From the NCBI GenBank assembly GCA_009925965.1, contig RFPW01000035.1:1-15366 (forward strand): a stretch of 15,366 bases of DNA, written 5' to 3'. How positions within the stretch are numbered: the first letter of the stretch is position 1; each line of letters opens with the position of its first letter. Under the pieces are notes generated by a model. It was not told the DNA's origin, made no database searches, and saw nothing but the letters and a program-made list of their open reading frames with translations. Positions 14,923 through 15,366 of the stretch are shown here, in pieces. Both the position numbers and the translations under genes were made by a program. The DNA comes from Betaproteobacteria bacterium. Lineage in GTDB: Bacteria; Pseudomonadota; Gammaproteobacteria; Burkholderiales; Burkholderiaceae_E.

Positions 14923-15257
14923 CGTCGGTGCCTGAGGGATTGCGGCGGGGTGAGGCTGCCATAGCTATCCCCCAGCATCCCAATGAAGAAGGGCTTGCAC
15001 CGCTCGATTTCCTTGAGGCAGATCTCCAGGGCATGGCCGTCTTCTGCCTGCTCCTGGGTCACGCCCCACCTGAGATCCACCTCCACCAGCTCCACACCCC
15101 GTTCCCGCGCCCGGCGGTTCAGATAAGGGAAGACACGGGTAGCAAGCAGCTTGCGCTCCTCGTTGAAATCACGGAAGGTGCTCGAGAGGAACACCCGCAC
15201 CTCGCGGGAATCAGGCGTACCAGTGACAGAGTCAGCCGCAGGGCCAGCGCTAATCAT
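14919..15257 (-). pseudogene. Truncated DUF4062-domain protein (N-terminal fragment)
   Basis: From the ATG at 15257 the frame gives 112 residues; a TTG at 15284 would add nine. Residues 19-100 match my memory of DUF4062: REVRVFLSSTFRDFNEER, then VFPYLNRRARERGVELVEVDLRWG, and ICLKEIERCKPFFIGMLGDSYG as the end of the recognisable part. In larger proteins this TIR-like domain is N-terminal to a NACHT/STAND ATPase and TPR or WD40 repeats. Here it ends after SLTPPQSLRHRR at a TGA, with no ATPase. Its last codons overlap the TTG start of the PucC-family gene by 4 nt. It is either a gene remnant, a frameshifted gene or a join between unrelated DNA. It could still be a small expressed protein, but truncation seems likelier. 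Confidence 0.65.
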
Positions 15258-15262
15258 TTGAT

Positions 15263-15281
15263 CTATGCAGTAATTGCATAG
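15263..15281. repeat. Perfect inverted repeat (7-5-7) just upstream of the DUF4062 ATG
   Basis: CTATGCA and TGCATAG flank the 5-bp centre gtaat. The right-hand limit in minus-strand transcription is 5 nt before the ATG at 15257, where a ribosome binding site would be expected; none is seen. It could be an operator or an RNA hairpin masking initiation. Confidence 0.65.
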
Positions 15282-15287
15282 CAACCA

Positions 15288-15308
15288 CTGCGGAATGATT
15301 TTCCGCAG
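15288..15308. repeat. Perfect inverted repeat (8-5-8), GC-rich hairpin
   Basis: CTGCGGAA and TTCCGCAG flank tgatt. It is 6 bp from the neighbouring 19-bp palindrome, and the two centres are 26 bp apart. No T run follows on either strand, so it is not a convincing terminator. Nothing else could be identified from here to the window end. Confidence 0.65.
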
Positions 15309-15366
15309 GCTAGATCAGCTGCTGGAATCTGCCACAGCAACTTGAGCAAAAGAAGCAGGAAGCTTC

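Noticed and set aside
15263..15308. Integron attC site or insertion-sequence end at the right edge
   Set aside because: No RYYYAAC/GTTRRRY core pair, no transposase or integrase and no target duplication could be seen; simple palindromes alone do not support this.

Overview
The window looks like the chromosome of a Gram-negative betaproteobacterium, probably Burkholderiales-like and from a lineage with anoxygenic photosynthesis. It is moderately GC-rich and densely coded. It carries a DUF2863-type protein (a family I associate with betaproteobacteria), a flagellar FliG, and a PucC/LhaA-family transporter of the kind used to assemble light-harvesting complexes. No rRNA, tRNA, CRISPR array or complete mobile element was seen.

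Left part (1-6145, all + strand). The window opens inside the periplasmic adaptor gene of an RND efflux pump, whose 3' end holds a 15-bp tandem repeat coding a Gly/Pro-rich tail. The inner-membrane RND permease follows. Only 4 nt after it comes dnaQ, the proofreading subunit of DNA polymerase III, and then a DUF2863 protein of unknown function.

Middle part (6164-9897, all - strand). In transcription order this holds a secreted S1/P1-type nuclease (TTG start), a flavin-reductase-like FMN protein, a Tat-exported beta-carbonic-anhydrase-like protein, an NlpC/P60 lipoprotein peptidase and, after a 110-bp gap, an unrecognised protein with a long Ala/Gly/Pro-rich tail. Several of these products act outside the cytoplasm.

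Right part (10038-13551, + strand). After a 140-bp divergent intergenic region with a long inverted repeat comes an orphan molybdenum hydroxylase large subunit (CoxL form-II-like, AYRGAGR signature) with no small or medium subunit beside it. Next is a solitary fliG with an N-terminal extension. It converges, with a 9-bp gap, on the PucC/LhaA-family gene.

Right edge (about 14919-15366, - strand). A truncated N-terminal DUF4062 domain, preceded by two hairpin-forming palindromes, abuts the start of the PucC-family gene. Its content is unlike the housekeeping genes around it. This may be a remnant of a horizontally acquired STAND/NACHT-type gene, or an assembly junction. It is the least ordinary part of the window. 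I did not find a complete, clearly new system.
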